Of a DNA stretch of 64,000 bases, positions 32,872 to 45,186 are shown one piece after another; within the stretch, counting starts at the first letter, position 1; every line of letters starts with the position of its first letter. A program made the translations under genes and the position numbers. The DNA is from Sipunculus nudus (Eukaryota; Annelida; Sipuncula; Golfingiida; Sipunculidae), in NCBI GenBank assembly GCA_026874595.1, contig CM049312.1, positions 55,123,429 to 55,187,428 on the forward strand, read 5' to 3'. The notes beneath the pieces were generated by a model. The model made no database searches. It saw only the letters and a list, made by a program, of their open reading frames with translations, and had not been told where the DNA came from.

Positions 32872-34404
32872 AACAAAGTACCCTGGAGGGGGAGGGTGTT
32901 TGAGGGACTTTCTTTGGAATATATACAGAATATCCATTCCTGAATTTTCATGACCTTTACAGGCCTGACACCTGCAATTAAATCATAGCTTATACTGGTA
33001 TAGGAGGAGGCCCCCTGCCGTTACCGCTGTATATTCCAGACGTTCATCTGATCTACTATTCAGACAGTTATTATCTGTTTATCAAATCATGTCAGGTAAA
33101 AAAATGATATTCCATTTAAATTGATGTAATTAATGTAAAGCTTATAAATTACTTCGGGAATAAAATTGCACGAAGTGTGCATGAAGCATGAAGTGCAGGA
33201 AAAAAATAATCTCGCAAAGCGCAAAATAAAATGACATTTCAATGCATTTTTTTTAAAAAGCATATTAGTATGAAAAGCTATTTTGTTCACATATTTGTAT
33301 ACGATTAAGTTAGGAACAAGCATTTTCCTACACTCTTCCAAACATTTTACTACTTGTCTGATATTCTGGAGAGCGACAGCTGCCCCCCTATGATTAGGAT
33401 CTAGTTTTTTCAGTCAATACTCAATAGACCGCCCCGGTTATATGTTTAGACTATAAATTTTGAGGAGCCGATAGACACGATGCCAACCAAGCAGGATCCG
33501 AGAGACCGCCAGCGTTTTACCCATACCGGTGACCTGAGGAATGCCACAACACCCACAGAGGCAGAAGCAGCATGCATTCCCTCCAACGATTCCAGCAGCG
33601 GAGACCCAGCCATTCCAATTGAGAGCTAAACCCGACCAGTCAAACCCCTTTGCCCTACGGAGCACCTCTTACAAAATTCGTTTCATTCGTGTGGTTGTGC
33701 TTGTGAAACGGTGGCATGGGGTTCAGAGAGGCCATACGCAAGGCATCAGTATCCAGACCAATGTCCTCTACAAAATTTAGTACACTCTTTGTCATATTTC
33801 AAAGTAGTATCAGATAAGGAACCAAAAGAGTGAATACATCACTTTGTGCAGCTCCTGATTCATATATCAATTAGTTTAGTAAATTACCACCAGATGACGC
33901 CACATGTATATAAAGTGAAATATGGTAGCGTCACCTGGTGGAGAATATCCTTCCCCTTGCTTTGCGTGCAGGGATGATAGGACGGATTCATGTACAGACT
34001 GATACACAACTAATCAGTGATAACAGCATGATGCAGACCGAAACAGAACATTACTGGAACATTACGCGGACAATTGCACAATATCTCAAGTACGTAATAG
34101 GCCTATACACGCACTATATGTGAAACACTTATTCCATTAAATATAAATCACTAATGATAATCATGGTAAAATAAACACTCTTTCGATGTTCTTTGTCTAC
34201 AGCGTGTACAACAGTAATCTTTGTGATGCTAACTTGTTCTTCATATTACTACGCCTTCAAATGCCAGTACTCTAAAGCACAATTGTAGTAAACAGGAGCT
34301 GCCTATAATGACCCATTTTACGGTGGTCACGTGACTTTCTTTTTTCTTGTAACTTATTTATTTTTTCATGGATTGTACAAATAGTTATTTTTACTAATCA
34401 AGGC
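32872..34404. other. Intergenic, nothing firmly recognised
   Basis: Mostly AT-rich. A GC-richer island at about 33478-33670 has short open frames on both strands but no motif I can identify. Confidence 0.35.
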
Positions 34405-34585
34405 ACTCTCCATGGCTCAGGTGGTGGCGTTCTATAGTCTGTATGGTTGGAGGAAACCGGAGAACCCGGAGAAAACCACCGGCCGTGGACTGGTAACTAC
34501 AACCCACTCTCATAGCCACACCGGGGATCGAACCCGGGTCGACAGCGGAGAGAGCCGAGCGACTGTCCAGGCCCCTTTAACTCGC
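34405..34585. repeat. SINE-like interspersed repeat (copy 2)
   Basis: GGCACTCTCCATGGCTCAGG, GGTTGGAGGAAACCGGAGAA, CAACCCACTCTCATAGCCA and GGGGATCGAACCCGGGTCGA match 31625-31830. This copy is closer to the form I know from many invertebrate genomes. Confidence 0.65.
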
Positions 34586-35281
34586 CCTTGCATAACTACT
34601 GCATAACTATTAGCATATGCAAATACTCATATGCAGTCTTTTATATTGTTCGTCTTTGTAGTACTATATTCACACGAATATATCATGTATTTTCACTGTA
34701 CAAAACCTGCTACCGCATATTCCCGTTCGTGTACACTCCTCCTCATACTACAGCTGGCGTTTCACGTGACCTTTGTACGCCCATGAATGACCTTTATGTA
34801 TAGGAATCTGATAAATTTTGAAGCACAAGTTTAAGAAAATCGCTCGAGGGTATTTGTAGCGCAGCATTATATACTGTACATTTGTATTATAAAACTAACA
34901 TTTTAAATATTTTTTGAAAAGGTTGGCCTATACTGAATGATTCACAATATTCATTATTATTTTGAAAAAAAAATGTAATAATTTATTGTCCATGTTCCTA
35001 CAGCGTAAATACCACAAGTTCCACAGCGTGTGCCATTATGCTAGAGACTTATATTTATGTTTGCTACTAAAACTCTAAAATAAGACGTCATCCCAAGCAC
35101 CGATAGACGTTAAAACATGTCAAGTAACCAAGGGGAATACCGGATATTTGCATATTAGTGTCACAATCATCGAGGACCTGTTGATTCCCTTTCATGTGTA
35201 TATATTTACGTAATAGTTCGTTCCACTCCATTTGACGTATGGACATCTTTGCGTTAGGAACGCACGCAAATAGCATCACCA

Positions 35282-35283
<2 letters not shown>
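34586..35283. other. Intergenic, nothing recognised
   Basis: AT-rich sequence without supported genes. Confidence 0.4.
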
Positions 35284-35333
<50 letters not shown>

Positions 35334-35399
35334 TTATGTAATATATATCTTTGCTCTCTGTTTTACGGATCGAGCCCTCTGTTGACGCAAGGTAACGAA

Positions 35400-35481
<82 letters not shown>

Positions 35482-35576
35482 CAGTTCAGTTAATACCTGA
35501 AGAGTGAGCCGGCTAGTTAGTTGTACTCACGAAACAGTTCTGTAGTACATGAAGTAAAACTAAATGTATATGAAAC

Positions 35577-35620
<44 letters not shown>

Positions 35621-35633
35621 TATATATATATAC
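35284..35633. repeat. Three (TA)n microsatellites separated by 70-100 bp spacers
   Basis: Pure TA runs lie at about 35284-35331, 35403-35478 and 35580-35632. The spacers between them are unrelated to each other. Confidence 0.9.
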
Positions 35634-35809
35634 ACAGTTAAACTTCGAAATTACGACCACAAGCGTAACCTAAATAAAGTGGTAGAATTTCCAAGGTGTT
35701 CGCCCAGTAAGCTCTATTATAAAGAGCAACAAAGAATCGGGACCTTGAACAAGTGGTCGTTATTTGGAGGTGGTCACGAAACCTAATTGGTCGTTAGGCG
35801 AGGTTTTAC

Positions 35810-35810
<1 letters not shown>
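35634..35810. mobile_element. Short TA-flanked non-autonomous element (Tc1/mariner- or pogo-like)
   Basis: The 177 bp segment lies between two (TA)n tracts. It begins ACAGTTAAACTTCGAAATTACGACCAC and ends CGAGGTTTTAC, giving imperfect inverted ends. A related sequence (AGGGTAAAACTTCGTAATAACGACCACC) lies at 37484-37612, also beside TA repeats. Membership of a TA-targeting family is inferred. Confidence 0.5.

Positions 35811-35870
<60 letters not shown>
35811..35870. repeat. (TA)n microsatellite
   Basis: An almost pure TA run between the short element and the hAT-like element. Confidence 0.9.
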
Positions 35871-35875
<5 letters not shown>

Positions 35876-35880
35876 CATAT

Positions 35881-37465
35881 CAGACATGGGTCGAATACAG
35901 GAGAAATGTATTCGAATACAAATACGAATACAGCAGGGGTACACGTATACGAATACGAATACAAATACTCCAAAACAGAAATGTATTCGAATACGAATAC
36001 GAATACAAATATAAATGTATTCATGAATATCAATATGAATACAATTGACTGAAACAAAAAGAAACTATCAAGTATCATTTTTGTTTAATACTACTTATTG
36101 CAATCATCATATATTCACCCTTGCAAAATGTATTTAAGTCCAAAATTCAAAATGTTCACGTAATCCACTGTGTATGCATTAATTTCCATACCACATAATG
36201 ACGGAGTATTATTTATTATGGAAGTTTGTTACACAAAATATATAAATGAATGTTCCTTTCAGAGTTGGGGCCAGGTACTTGTACCTTTACCTATAGGTTC
36301 ACAATTCAGAGTACATGTATCTGTTCCTGTACCTGGCTGTCATGAGTAGGAAGTACCCTGTATCTGTACCTGAAACTAAAGGTGCTGTACCTGGTATAGG
36401 GTACTCCAGGTACAATTTTGATACTGGTACTTGAAATGGACACCAGGCTTTCATCAATTGCGTGTACAAAGCTGTCACCCATGTCAGGGCAGTTAGCCAT
36501 CTAAGGCAGGGGTAATAACCAAGCATTCATCCTTGCTGCCTTTGTAGCTAGCTACCTGGCTAGCAAGCTGGTCAACCTCCAGCCTCTTAAACAGGAAGTT
36601 CATTGCAGCATTGTATTATCAGCACAAGTATACGGCAACCAACAAAGGATATACATGTATACTGGGGGTTGCCTACATGCCCCATTTCCAAAGTTGGTTC
36701 ATATGTACACTGAACAAGGTTTGGGCCAGTAACTTGTACCTGTATCTAGGTACACAATTCAAGTTATGTGATTTACAGGTTTACCAAGATACTGGAATGT
36801 ACTTCAGGTTGGGTCTAGTAAGGTACTAGGCTGTCATCCCTGTCAGGGCTATTACCTAGACCAGGCAGGGGTAATTACTAAGCTTTCAACCCTTTGAGTG
36901 GTCTTGGGCTTGTAGCATGCTGACCTAGCTACCTCCAGCCTCTACAAAGGAAGTTCATTGTGGCATTATCAGACATAAAGGGTACAGAGCAAAGGATATG
37001 AACAGCATTGCTTGCCCCATGTAGATACCTGTTTTCTTGTATGTTTAAGGAACATTGGTGTAGGATGAATGTAGTAGTAAAAAGTGGGTCTGACTGATGG
37101 AGATGTACATACACATGACAAAATAAACGCATTAATATTAATTTAATATGAAAAAAGAAAAATGTCAAAATGTGTGAATAAGATTGTTAATGTGCATGTG
37201 TTAAGTGGGTCAAAATCAATCACTGTTGAAATAATGGCACATTTTTCCAAATCGATAAAGGACAAAAAGGTAAACAACATTAATGTATGCTGCATGTATT
37301 CATGAAACGTTTTCATGAATGTGAATACTTCTGCAATGTATTTGAATACGAATACAAATACTTTTGTACTTTTTACAAATGTATTCGAATACAAATACGA
37401 ATACTGAAAATACCTGTATTCGAATATAATGAATACGAATACTGAATACGAATACCCAATGTCTG
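35881..37465. mobile_element. hAT-like non-autonomous transposon, 1.6 kb
   Basis: The terminal inverted repeats are CAGACATGGGTCGAATAC on the left and CAGACATTGGGTATTCG read inward from the right. The exact 8 bp ATACATAT flanks both ends (35873-35880 and 37466-37473). An 8 bp duplication and CAG..GGG ends are hallmarks of the hAT superfamily. Next to each end are GAATAC repeats. The middle contains two diverged direct copies of TACTTGTACCT-rich sequence, at about 36260-36540 and 36715-36900. The first of these starts CAGAGTTGGGGCC and may be the end of a nested hAT. No transposase frame is visible. Confidence 0.85.
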
Positions 37466-37483
37466 ATACATATACATACACAG

Positions 37484-37613
37484 GGTAAAACTTCGTAATA
37501 ACGACCACCAAATGGAATTCGAAAAAGTATTCCCTATTTCGATTTGGTCGTCTAAGCGAAGTCTGATATAAAGAGCAAATACGAACCGGGACCGTGAAAA
37601 AATGGTCATTATA

Positions 37614-37664
<51 letters not shown>

Positions 37665-37728
37665 ATTGTAGCAAAACCATAGGGTTTTAAAGTGCTCAAC
37701 TAATACTAGGAGCTGTAATACATATATT
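37484..37728. repeat. Relative of the 35634 element plus (TA)n
   Basis: 37484-37612 is related to 35634-35810 (AAACTTCGTAATAACGACCACC, GATATAAAGAGCAAATACGAACCGGGACC). A TA run follows at about 37614-37660. Confidence 0.5.
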
Positions 37729-38029
37729 TCAGGACTTAAACACACTTACTTGTGTTCGACAGCTCTGTTTCATAAGGGCCCCTACGGGCCCTCACTCATC
37801 AGGAACACTGAGTGGTCTTGCCGGGGCTCCTTATAGTTGATCCAGTGGATGTGTAGTTAGTCAGGAGGTGTTTTGATCTGTGCCTGCATGTCGCTGCGAT
37901 TTCATTTCTTTTGTTAACCGTGCATAACAAGGGGCGGTGAATAATAAAGTACTTTTCATCCAAACAAAGTGTTCCTGACGAGTGAGGGCTGAAACAGAGC
38001 TGTCGAACACAAGTAAGTGTGTTTAAGTC

Positions 38030-38033
<4 letters not shown>
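37729..38033. mobile_element. Foldback element with 43 bp perfect terminal arms
   Basis: TCAGGACTTAAACACACTTACTTG and on to 37771 is repeated exactly inverted at 37991-38033. A second inverted block (GCCCTCACTCATCAGGAACAC at about 37788, inverted at 37969-37990) extends the stem. The left arm has about 15 extra bases (ATAAGGGCCCCTACGG) between the blocks. The loop is about 160 bp and non-coding. Its right end abuts a TA run. Confidence 0.85.

Positions 38034-38075
<42 letters not shown>
38033..38075. repeat. (TA)n microsatellite
   Basis: A pure TA run directly abutting the foldback element. Confidence 0.95.
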
Positions 38076-38079
<4 letters not shown>

Positions 38080-38084
38080 CGAGC

Positions 38085-39180
38085 CCACTTTGTGTCATAA
38101 CGGTTAACAGAAAATCCCGTTTATTGTCACATAAATCTGAAATCCCAAACCATTTCCTATATAAACAATGCTTAATCTGACCGTTTAATATCATGGAATA
38201 TTGTCATAATCCCGTTTATTGTCATGCTTGGAACCCTTGGCAGTGATACCAGTTCGCAGTTAATATCCCATCAAACGCCGAGACCGTGATCAAAGAGGCA
38301 AAGCGCCTGTAATCGGTCAGGCGTATCAAATGATCGCATCTTCCTTCCTCCTGTGTGCGGCAGGCAAGTGCAGTGATGCATGCGGGACATCCCCCGTCAC
38401 TTAGCTAAACAACATCTTAAGATAACACGGTAATCCAGATCATTGCGTTTCTTCGTACGTTAACAAGGACGATGTTTGCGATCACAGGTCATACATAATG
38501 AACTCCTGGCCTATGAAAGGCCGCGGTTTACACCTCAGTGACGTTTCGCCGAGATAATATGAAGCACGAGCTCTAAATGTTGCTTACAACTGAAAATCCC
38601 CTTTAACGGTCCACGGAAAGCTGGACGGATTTGTTAAGCACTGGAGGAGATACCCGGTCCAAAACCTCATTCGCGGCGAAACTTTAGAAAGTTTACAAGG
38701 GCATGATGATGCCCGCTCCCCGAACAGACCTATCATAATGACGATCATGGAAGTTTGAGTCATTAATAAGATATCCGGAAAATAAGGCGCAATTGTCGGA
38801 GAAAGAATTATCTAGTAAAATAGTTTGCCATCATAACGTTTTAACTGTGCCGCATATTTCCGGACGTATAACCTCACGACCCAGACGCTACGTCTTTTTC
38901 TGTTGGCAAGTCGGATTTTTGTAAGTTATTGCAGCATGCGACACAAAACTTACAGGAAATAAATTGTTGGGTGTGCATAAACGTAATTTGATATGCCGAT
39001 GTACAATAAAATATTCATAAACGTTCCTGTTTCTTTTTTATTGACGATTTATTTAATATCATTTTAGACATAACGCTTCTTCTATGTCTCAAAAGGACAT
39101 CGATATTAAAGCCCGCATAATGTCACATCCCGGTTATTATCATAATTTATGCATGCACCACCGACATGACAATAAGCGGG
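38085..39180. mobile_element. Possible TA-flanked DNA element, 1.1 kb
   Basis: The ends GACGAGCCCACTTTGTGTCA and, inverted on the right, AGCCCGCTTATTGTCATGTC are weakly similar and both face (TA)n tracts. AATCCCGTTTATTGTCA occurs twice inside. No transposase frame is seen. This may be a decayed Tc1/mariner-type element. Confidence 0.35.
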
Positions 39181-39197
39181 CTATATATATATTTATA

Positions 39198-39242
<45 letters not shown>
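39181..39242. repeat. (TA)n microsatellite
   Basis: A TA run ending four bases before the LTR start. Confidence 0.95.
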
Positions 39243-39246
<4 letters not shown>

Positions 39247-40143
39247 TGTTACAGATGTCTGTTTTATTGTGAGCTGTTGACATGTCTCTTTTTTTTTTGC
39301 TGTTGACATTCTGATTCGTGTTGGTCTCAAGCCCTGGGCGTTGCTAAGCTACAGCGTTCCTTGTTCTGGCTGGCCGAGTGCTGCCCACGCCCACGTGTGA
39401 ACTCTACAAAGCGCTCGTGTGAGCCGTGTGAACCCTGACATGTAGAAACACAGTGTTCCTTGTTTTAATGTTTTTTCTTTAGCCGCGTTTGTACTGTGTA
39501 TTATGTTGGGTTCTTTGGATTGTTCGAGGAACGGAAAGTTCTCGGCTTGAGGTGAAAAGTTATAAATAAGGGGCTGTATTTTATAGCCGAGAGAGAGGAG
39601 AGATATATTCCAGCGGACATAGATGAGTGCAAGTCAGTTTGTGGACCTTTTCCAGTAATTGCGGCAGTAATAGCTTTTCTTCGAATTTGTAACGGATTTT
39701 AATTAGTCTTCAGTTTGCCTTTGGGACCACTATCAGAACTTCACTTTTGGATTACAACAAATTGATTTTGTGAGTGAACTGGACTCTTATCTCTGAGAAG
39801 ATTTATGTGAACTGTTCATCTGGATTATATGCTTTAAAGGACTTTTTGTCGTTGAGACAGTGGTGGTATCCAGGTACTGTACACTTTATTTATATACTTG
39901 TATTGATTTACTGTTGCACTGTTGTTATACTGTGTAATTGTATATTGATTAAGTGTATTGTAATGTTAGGATTGTTTAAAGAATAAATTATAATTATTTG
40001 TTAACAAAAAACCACTGACTTCTTTATTCATTCCCCTAGACCTTTCACGCTGCCTAGTGTAACAGATTCTGATTTTATTTTCTCCATAACAAAGTTTATG
40101 TTCGTCACGACTACGTAATCTGTTGATATTAGGTTCCGTAACA
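39247..40143 (+). repeat. 5' LTR of second Gmr1-like family
   Basis: It runs from TGTTACAGATGTC to AGGTTCCGTAACA (897 bp), with inverted ends TGTTAC and GTAACA. A TATA-like box (TATAAATAAGG, about 39561) and AATAAA (39982-39987) are in promoter and polyadenylation order. Inverse-orientation relatives are at 28388-29084 and 31886-32740. Confidence 0.9.
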
Positions 40144-40149
40144 TACAAT

Positions 40150-40166
40150 AGGGGGCTCGTCTTGGA
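40150..40166 (+). other. Primer binding site, tRNA-Pro type
   Basis: GGGGGCTCGTC within TAGGGGGCTCGTCTTGGA matches the first part of the well-known tRNA-Pro primer site (TGGGGGCTCGTCC), with drift at the edges. It lies a few bases past the LTR end. Confidence 0.7.
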
Positions 40167-40310
40167 GGCTTAAAAGTTTTGAAAATTTATTAGTCCTGGG
40201 CTTAGACACATTGTTTTCCATACATTGTTTACAAGATTACACATTGTTTACATTGCATTTTTTAAAAGATTTATCCACTAGGTTTTTTGTTATTGTTTTA
40301 ACATCTTAAC

Positions 40311-43300
40311 ATGGCAGATTTCAAACCTGAAACATTTGTTTAGGATCCCTACTCTGATCAACTTGAACAGTTGACAAAGGAACAGTTGCTGCGTTTGGGA
40401 CAACACCAGCAACTTAGGGCTAGGTGTGAAAAAAAGCTGTGAGAAAGCCTGATATCATTGCTAAAATCATGCAAGATCTAGTAAGCAAAGATGTAATTGA
40501 AGAGAGTGAAGTGGAAACATGAAAAAAATAACAGCCTTCCTATGCAGTTGGAATTTAAAAAGTTAGAAATGCAACATGAGCTAGCATTGAAACAGTTAGA
40601 ATTAGAAAAACAAAGAGAAGAGAGGAAAGAACATAGAAGGTTAAAACAGAATTAGAAAAAGAAAAACAAAGAGAAGAGAGAGAATTAGAAAAAAAAAAGA
40701 AATAGAAAGAGAAAGACTAGAAAAAGAAAAAGAAATTGAGTTAAAACGACTGGAGTTAGAAAGACTTAAACTAGAACATAGTCTAAGTGCTGCCCAAACT
40801 CACAGTTTTTATGTTACTAGACACATTAGACTGGTCCCACCTTTTCATGAAAAAGAGGTTGATAAATATTTCTTACACTTTGAGAAGGTAGCTGAAAATT
40901 TAAAATGGCCTAAAGAAAATTGGACTATGCTATTACAAAGTGTATTGACTGGCAAGACCAGGAAAATTTATAAGAGCTTTCAGTAGAAGCCGCTGCTGAC
41001 TATGACCAGGTTAAACGGTTAATCCTAAAAGGTTATGTGTTATTTCCGGAGGCTTTCCGCCAGAAATTCAGAAATTGGGAAAAGCGCAAAGAATAGACCT
41101 ATATCGAATTTGCTAGGACAAAAGAGCAGTTGTTTGATCGCTGGTGTAGTTCTAGAAATGTAATGAAAGATTATGACAATTTGCGCCAGTTGATTTTGCT
41201 TGAAGAATTTAAGCGCTGCTTTAACGCAGATGTAAAAACTTTTCTTGATGAGAAAAGTCCTGAAACACTTGACATTGCTGCTCAATTAGCTGATAATTAT
41301 TCATCAACACACAAAATGTCCTTTACTAGCAAAGCAAACCAGTCATTCACAAAAAATAATGTAAATCAGTATGGTCAAAGAAGTTTTAGGCGCAGTTACC
41401 CAGTACTAGTTGTCCTGATGGTTCAACAAGTCCATTGCTACACCTCGGTCCACGTCCACTGTGTCCAACCAAGGCCAGTCATTTTCAAAGAAAATCTGTA
41501 ATTAATGCAGAAAGAAAGGTCATCTAAAATCTGACTGCTGGAAACTTTTAAATAAACCAAAAGGTAAACCTCTTGGTTTTGTTTCAAAATCTATGCATTG
41601 CAGGCACTTTTCATGTAAATAAGAGGTACAACTCCTTTGCTGACTCTAAAAAAAAAAGAGTATGATGCTACGGAGGCCAACGTGCCGTCTGAATTCAAAG
41701 AAGAATCGGTAGCTTGCGGGGTAAAACCCTCAGTTGATTCCTGCTAGGAGTTTAATAAGGCTAGGCCCTTTTATGACTCTTGCGAGAGTATTTCAAATGA
41801 GGTCAGGTCCTCTTATGACAAACAGAAGTTTGTTTCTGCTGAGGAAAATTTCTTTGTTGACTCCCATGAGGAGTTTGATTGTAATAAGGATGAAGGTTCC
41901 TTTAATGACTCTGAAAAAGATTTATTACCGACACTATCAGTGTCAGTTCTTTGTTTGATGAAACTGAGGTAGTAGATTCCTCTCCTGACTCCGTAATGGA
42001 TTATGTGAGCCATTCATACATAATGGTTTAGTATCACTTTCAAGTGATTTTTCATATTCTACCCCTATTAGAATTTTGAGGGACATTGGTTCAGGCCAGA
42101 CTCTCATGTTAGCAAACACTTTGCCATTTTCTAATAGGTCTTTTACTGGTGCACATACACTGGTTAATGGTGTGTTTTCAGACAAGCACACTTCAGTTCC
42201 GCTTCACACTATCCATTTAAAGTCAGATTTGATTTCTAGGAATATTACTGTGGGCATGAGAACTACTTTACCCTTTAAGGGAATTCAGTTGCTGCTAGAC
42301 AATGATGTTGTAAGTCAGGAAATTCCTGGTTTGTATCCTTCATGTGCTGTAACAAGATCTATGCCCAAGAAAAACACACATGAGGATAATGGTCCAGATA
42401 ACAACACTCTGGGAGTCACTAGTGACTCGTCTAACGACTCGCCCGTACAGGATGTAGCATTTTCAAGGTCAGAACTTATCGCGGAATAGCATAAGGACCC
42501 TGATATTTCAGGTTTCTTAAGATGAACTGTCACAGAACCCAGTTTGTTTCTATGTAAAAAAAGAAGTGCTTATGCGTTAATGGCGACCACCTGATGCATG
42601 CGCTGATGATGAGTGGGCCATCAAACATCAAATAGTAATGCCCAAAAGCTTTCGCAAATAAATTCTAAGCATGGCACATGAGGCTCCTATATCTGGCCAT
42701 TTAGGTATAAATAAAACTTATAAGAAAGTTAGTACACACTTCTATTGGTCTAACCTCAGGACTGATGTTGTACAATATTGTAAACCATGCCACACCTGCC
42801 AGCTGGTAGGCAAGCCCAATTAGAATCCCCCTAAAGCCCCACTTAGGCCTATTCCTGCTTTCGAGGAACCATTTAGTAGGATTATTGTTGACTGTGTTGG
42901 ACTACTGCCCAAAACAAAATCTGGACATGAATACTTGCTGACAATTATGTGCGCATCTAACAGATCAGTAAAAACATGATTAGGACCTATTACTATGACA
43001 CACAAAAAGACTGGGATGAAGGAATCCACCTATTGCAGTTTGCTGTCAGAGAATCATTTCAAGAGTCCCTTTTCATTCCCTTTGAACTAGTTTTTGGACA
43101 CTCAGTTCGCGGTCTATTAACACTGCTTAAAGAAAAACTCTTGTGTGAAAATCCTGATTCTCTTAGTTTGTTACAGTATGTCTCATCAAACTTTCGCACT
43201 AAACTACACAATGCTTGCGAGATTGCAATAGATTCAAATCTAATATCTGCACAAAGTTAAATGAAAACAAAATATGACAAGCACAGGGTAAGTAGGACGT

Positions 43301-45001
43301 TTGAGCCTGGTGAAAAGGTCCTTGCCTTACTTTCCATCCCTGGCAGACCTCTGCAGGCTAGGTATTTTGGTCCTTACATTGTTGACAAGAAAGTCAGTGG
43401 TTTAAATTACCTACTGTTGACACCAAATAGGCGTAAGAAAAAAAAAACAGCTGTGCCATGTTAACATGTTGAAACCATATTATGACAGAAATAGCACATC
43501 AGATGTAATACGTAAAGTTACTGCTGTAAATTGTGTAAACACTGGCCCTCACCCAGGTAAAGTAGATACTGATTGTAAGTGTGATGTAGAAATTCAGTGT
43601 GCAACAGTACCACTAAAAAAAACTCAGATGTGCTTAACAACCTGGATGCCAAACTGTCACACCTTACCGCACAACAACAACAAGACCTCAAGAACCTGCT
43701 GCGGATTTATGAACATTTGTTTAGTGATATTCCAACGCGAACTAACATATTGTGCCATGACGTCGATATTGGCGAGGTAAACGCAGTCAAGCAGCATCCT
43801 TATAGACTGAATCCAGAAACAGCAAAGGTATCTACAAGACGAGATTCAATATTTGCTGGACAATGATTTTATTGAACCTAGTAACAGTAACTGGAGTTCA
43901 TCATGTATTCTTGTGCCAAAACCTGATGGAAGTTACCGTATGTGCACATATTATCGAAAACTGAACTCTGTCACCAAAACTGACACGTTCCCGATCGATG
44001 ATTGTATTGATAGAGTCTGTAGCTCCAGATATGTCTCCAAGTTTGACTTGCTAAAAGGATTCTGACAAGTTCCGCTGACAGAACGAGTGAAAGAAGTGTC
44101 CGCATTTGTGACGCCTCAAGGGCTGTACCAGTATAAAGTTATGCCGTTTGGCATGAAGAACTCGCGAGCCACGTTCCAGCGCCTTATCCATATGGTTGTC
44201 AAGGACATGCAGGGCTGCGACGCATATATTGTTGACCTTATCGTGTACAGCGACACCTGGGAGAAACATCTGTAAATTCTTCGCGACCTCTTCGAAAGAC
44301 TCAGTGAAGCACGTCTGACCATCAGCTTAGTAAAATCTGAGTTTTGTCATGCACAAGTAACATTTTTGCGTCATATTGTAGGGCAGGGTCTAGTAAAACC
44401 TGTTTATGCTAAAATAAGTGCTATTTCTGCATTTCCTAGACCAGAAAACAAAAAGCAAATAATGCGTTTTCTTGGTATGGTTGGATACTGTAGCTGATAC
44501 TTAACTAATTTGTTAAAGAAGAAACAAAAGTTTGTATGGAATGTTCAGTGTGAAAATGCATCTCAGAATTTGAAAGCAATTCTGCAAAGTTCACCAGTTT
44601 TAGCAGCTCCAAACTTTTCTGTACCGTTCAAGTTAGCTGTAGATGCTAGTGATACTGCTGCTGGTGCTGTGTTGTTACAAGAAGGCAGTGATGGCATACA
44701 TCATCCAATTTGTTATTTTTCAAGAAAGTTTAATGCAATCCAGAAAAACTACTCCACTATTGAAAAAGAATGTTTGGCTTTGATTATGGCATTGCAACAT
44801 TTTGAGGTTTATGTTACTTCATCAGTCAAGTCTGCCATTGTCTTCAGTGTTCACAGTCCCCTCACGTTCATGAACAATATGAAGTGTAAAATTCAGAAAT
44901 TATTGGGATGGATTTTGTTTTTACAGGATTACAACCCTGAAATTAGTCACATTAAAGTTAAAGATAATGAACTTGCTGATTGCTTATCGAGATGTTTATG
45001 A
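40311..45001 (+). pseudogene. Broken Gag-protease-integrase-RT-RNase H of second Gmr1-like element
   Basis: Gag starts at ATG 40311 with a long Glu/Lys/Arg coiled coil. A capsid segment at about 40820-41310 ends in a SCAN-like stretch. A zinc knuckle near 41494-41540 has an internal stop. The protease near 42070 reads DIG instead of DTG. The integrase zinc finger is at about 42670-42810. The core keeps its first Asp region (about 42890) but lacks the second Asp and the Glu through deletion around 42960. The integrase C-terminal part is at 43261-43490 and RT at about 43660-44420. At the RT active site YIVD replaces the YxDD motif, so one catalytic Asp is lost. RNase H (44510-45001) is the longest intact piece. 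It cannot encode an active enzyme set. Confidence 0.88.
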
Positions 45002-45090
45002 AATGTTGTAAACGAAATGTTTATGTAATGTTGTAATAGAGATGTTGTAAAAATTTAGTGATAGTGATCGCAAAAAGAAAGCTTTTTTTT

Positions 45091-45096
<6 letters not shown>

Positions 45097-45160
<64 letters not shown>
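45097..45160. repeat. (TA)n microsatellite
   Basis: A pure TA run between the eroded retroelement and the next repeat. Confidence 0.95.
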
Positions 45161-45161
<1 letters not shown>

Positions 45162-45186
45162 CAATCGACAATACCAGTGGTATAAA

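Larger units (their letters stand above)
39247..45001 (+). mobile_element. Eroded second Gmr1-like LTR retrotransposon, 3' LTR missing
   Basis: A 5' LTR, primer site, gag, protease, integrase, RT and RNase H remnants follow one another on the plus strand, again with integrase upstream of RT. The coding region is broken by many stops and frameshifts and by an internal deletion in the integrase. No 3' LTR or purine tract remains after RNase H; a (TA)n tract begins about 95 bp later. Its LTR is unlike that of the 8102 element, so it represents a distinct family. Confidence 0.9.

Noticed and set aside
33438-33780. GC-richer island with overlapping short frames
   Set aside because: No frame shows a known motif, and frames on both strands are equally plausible, so no gene was called.
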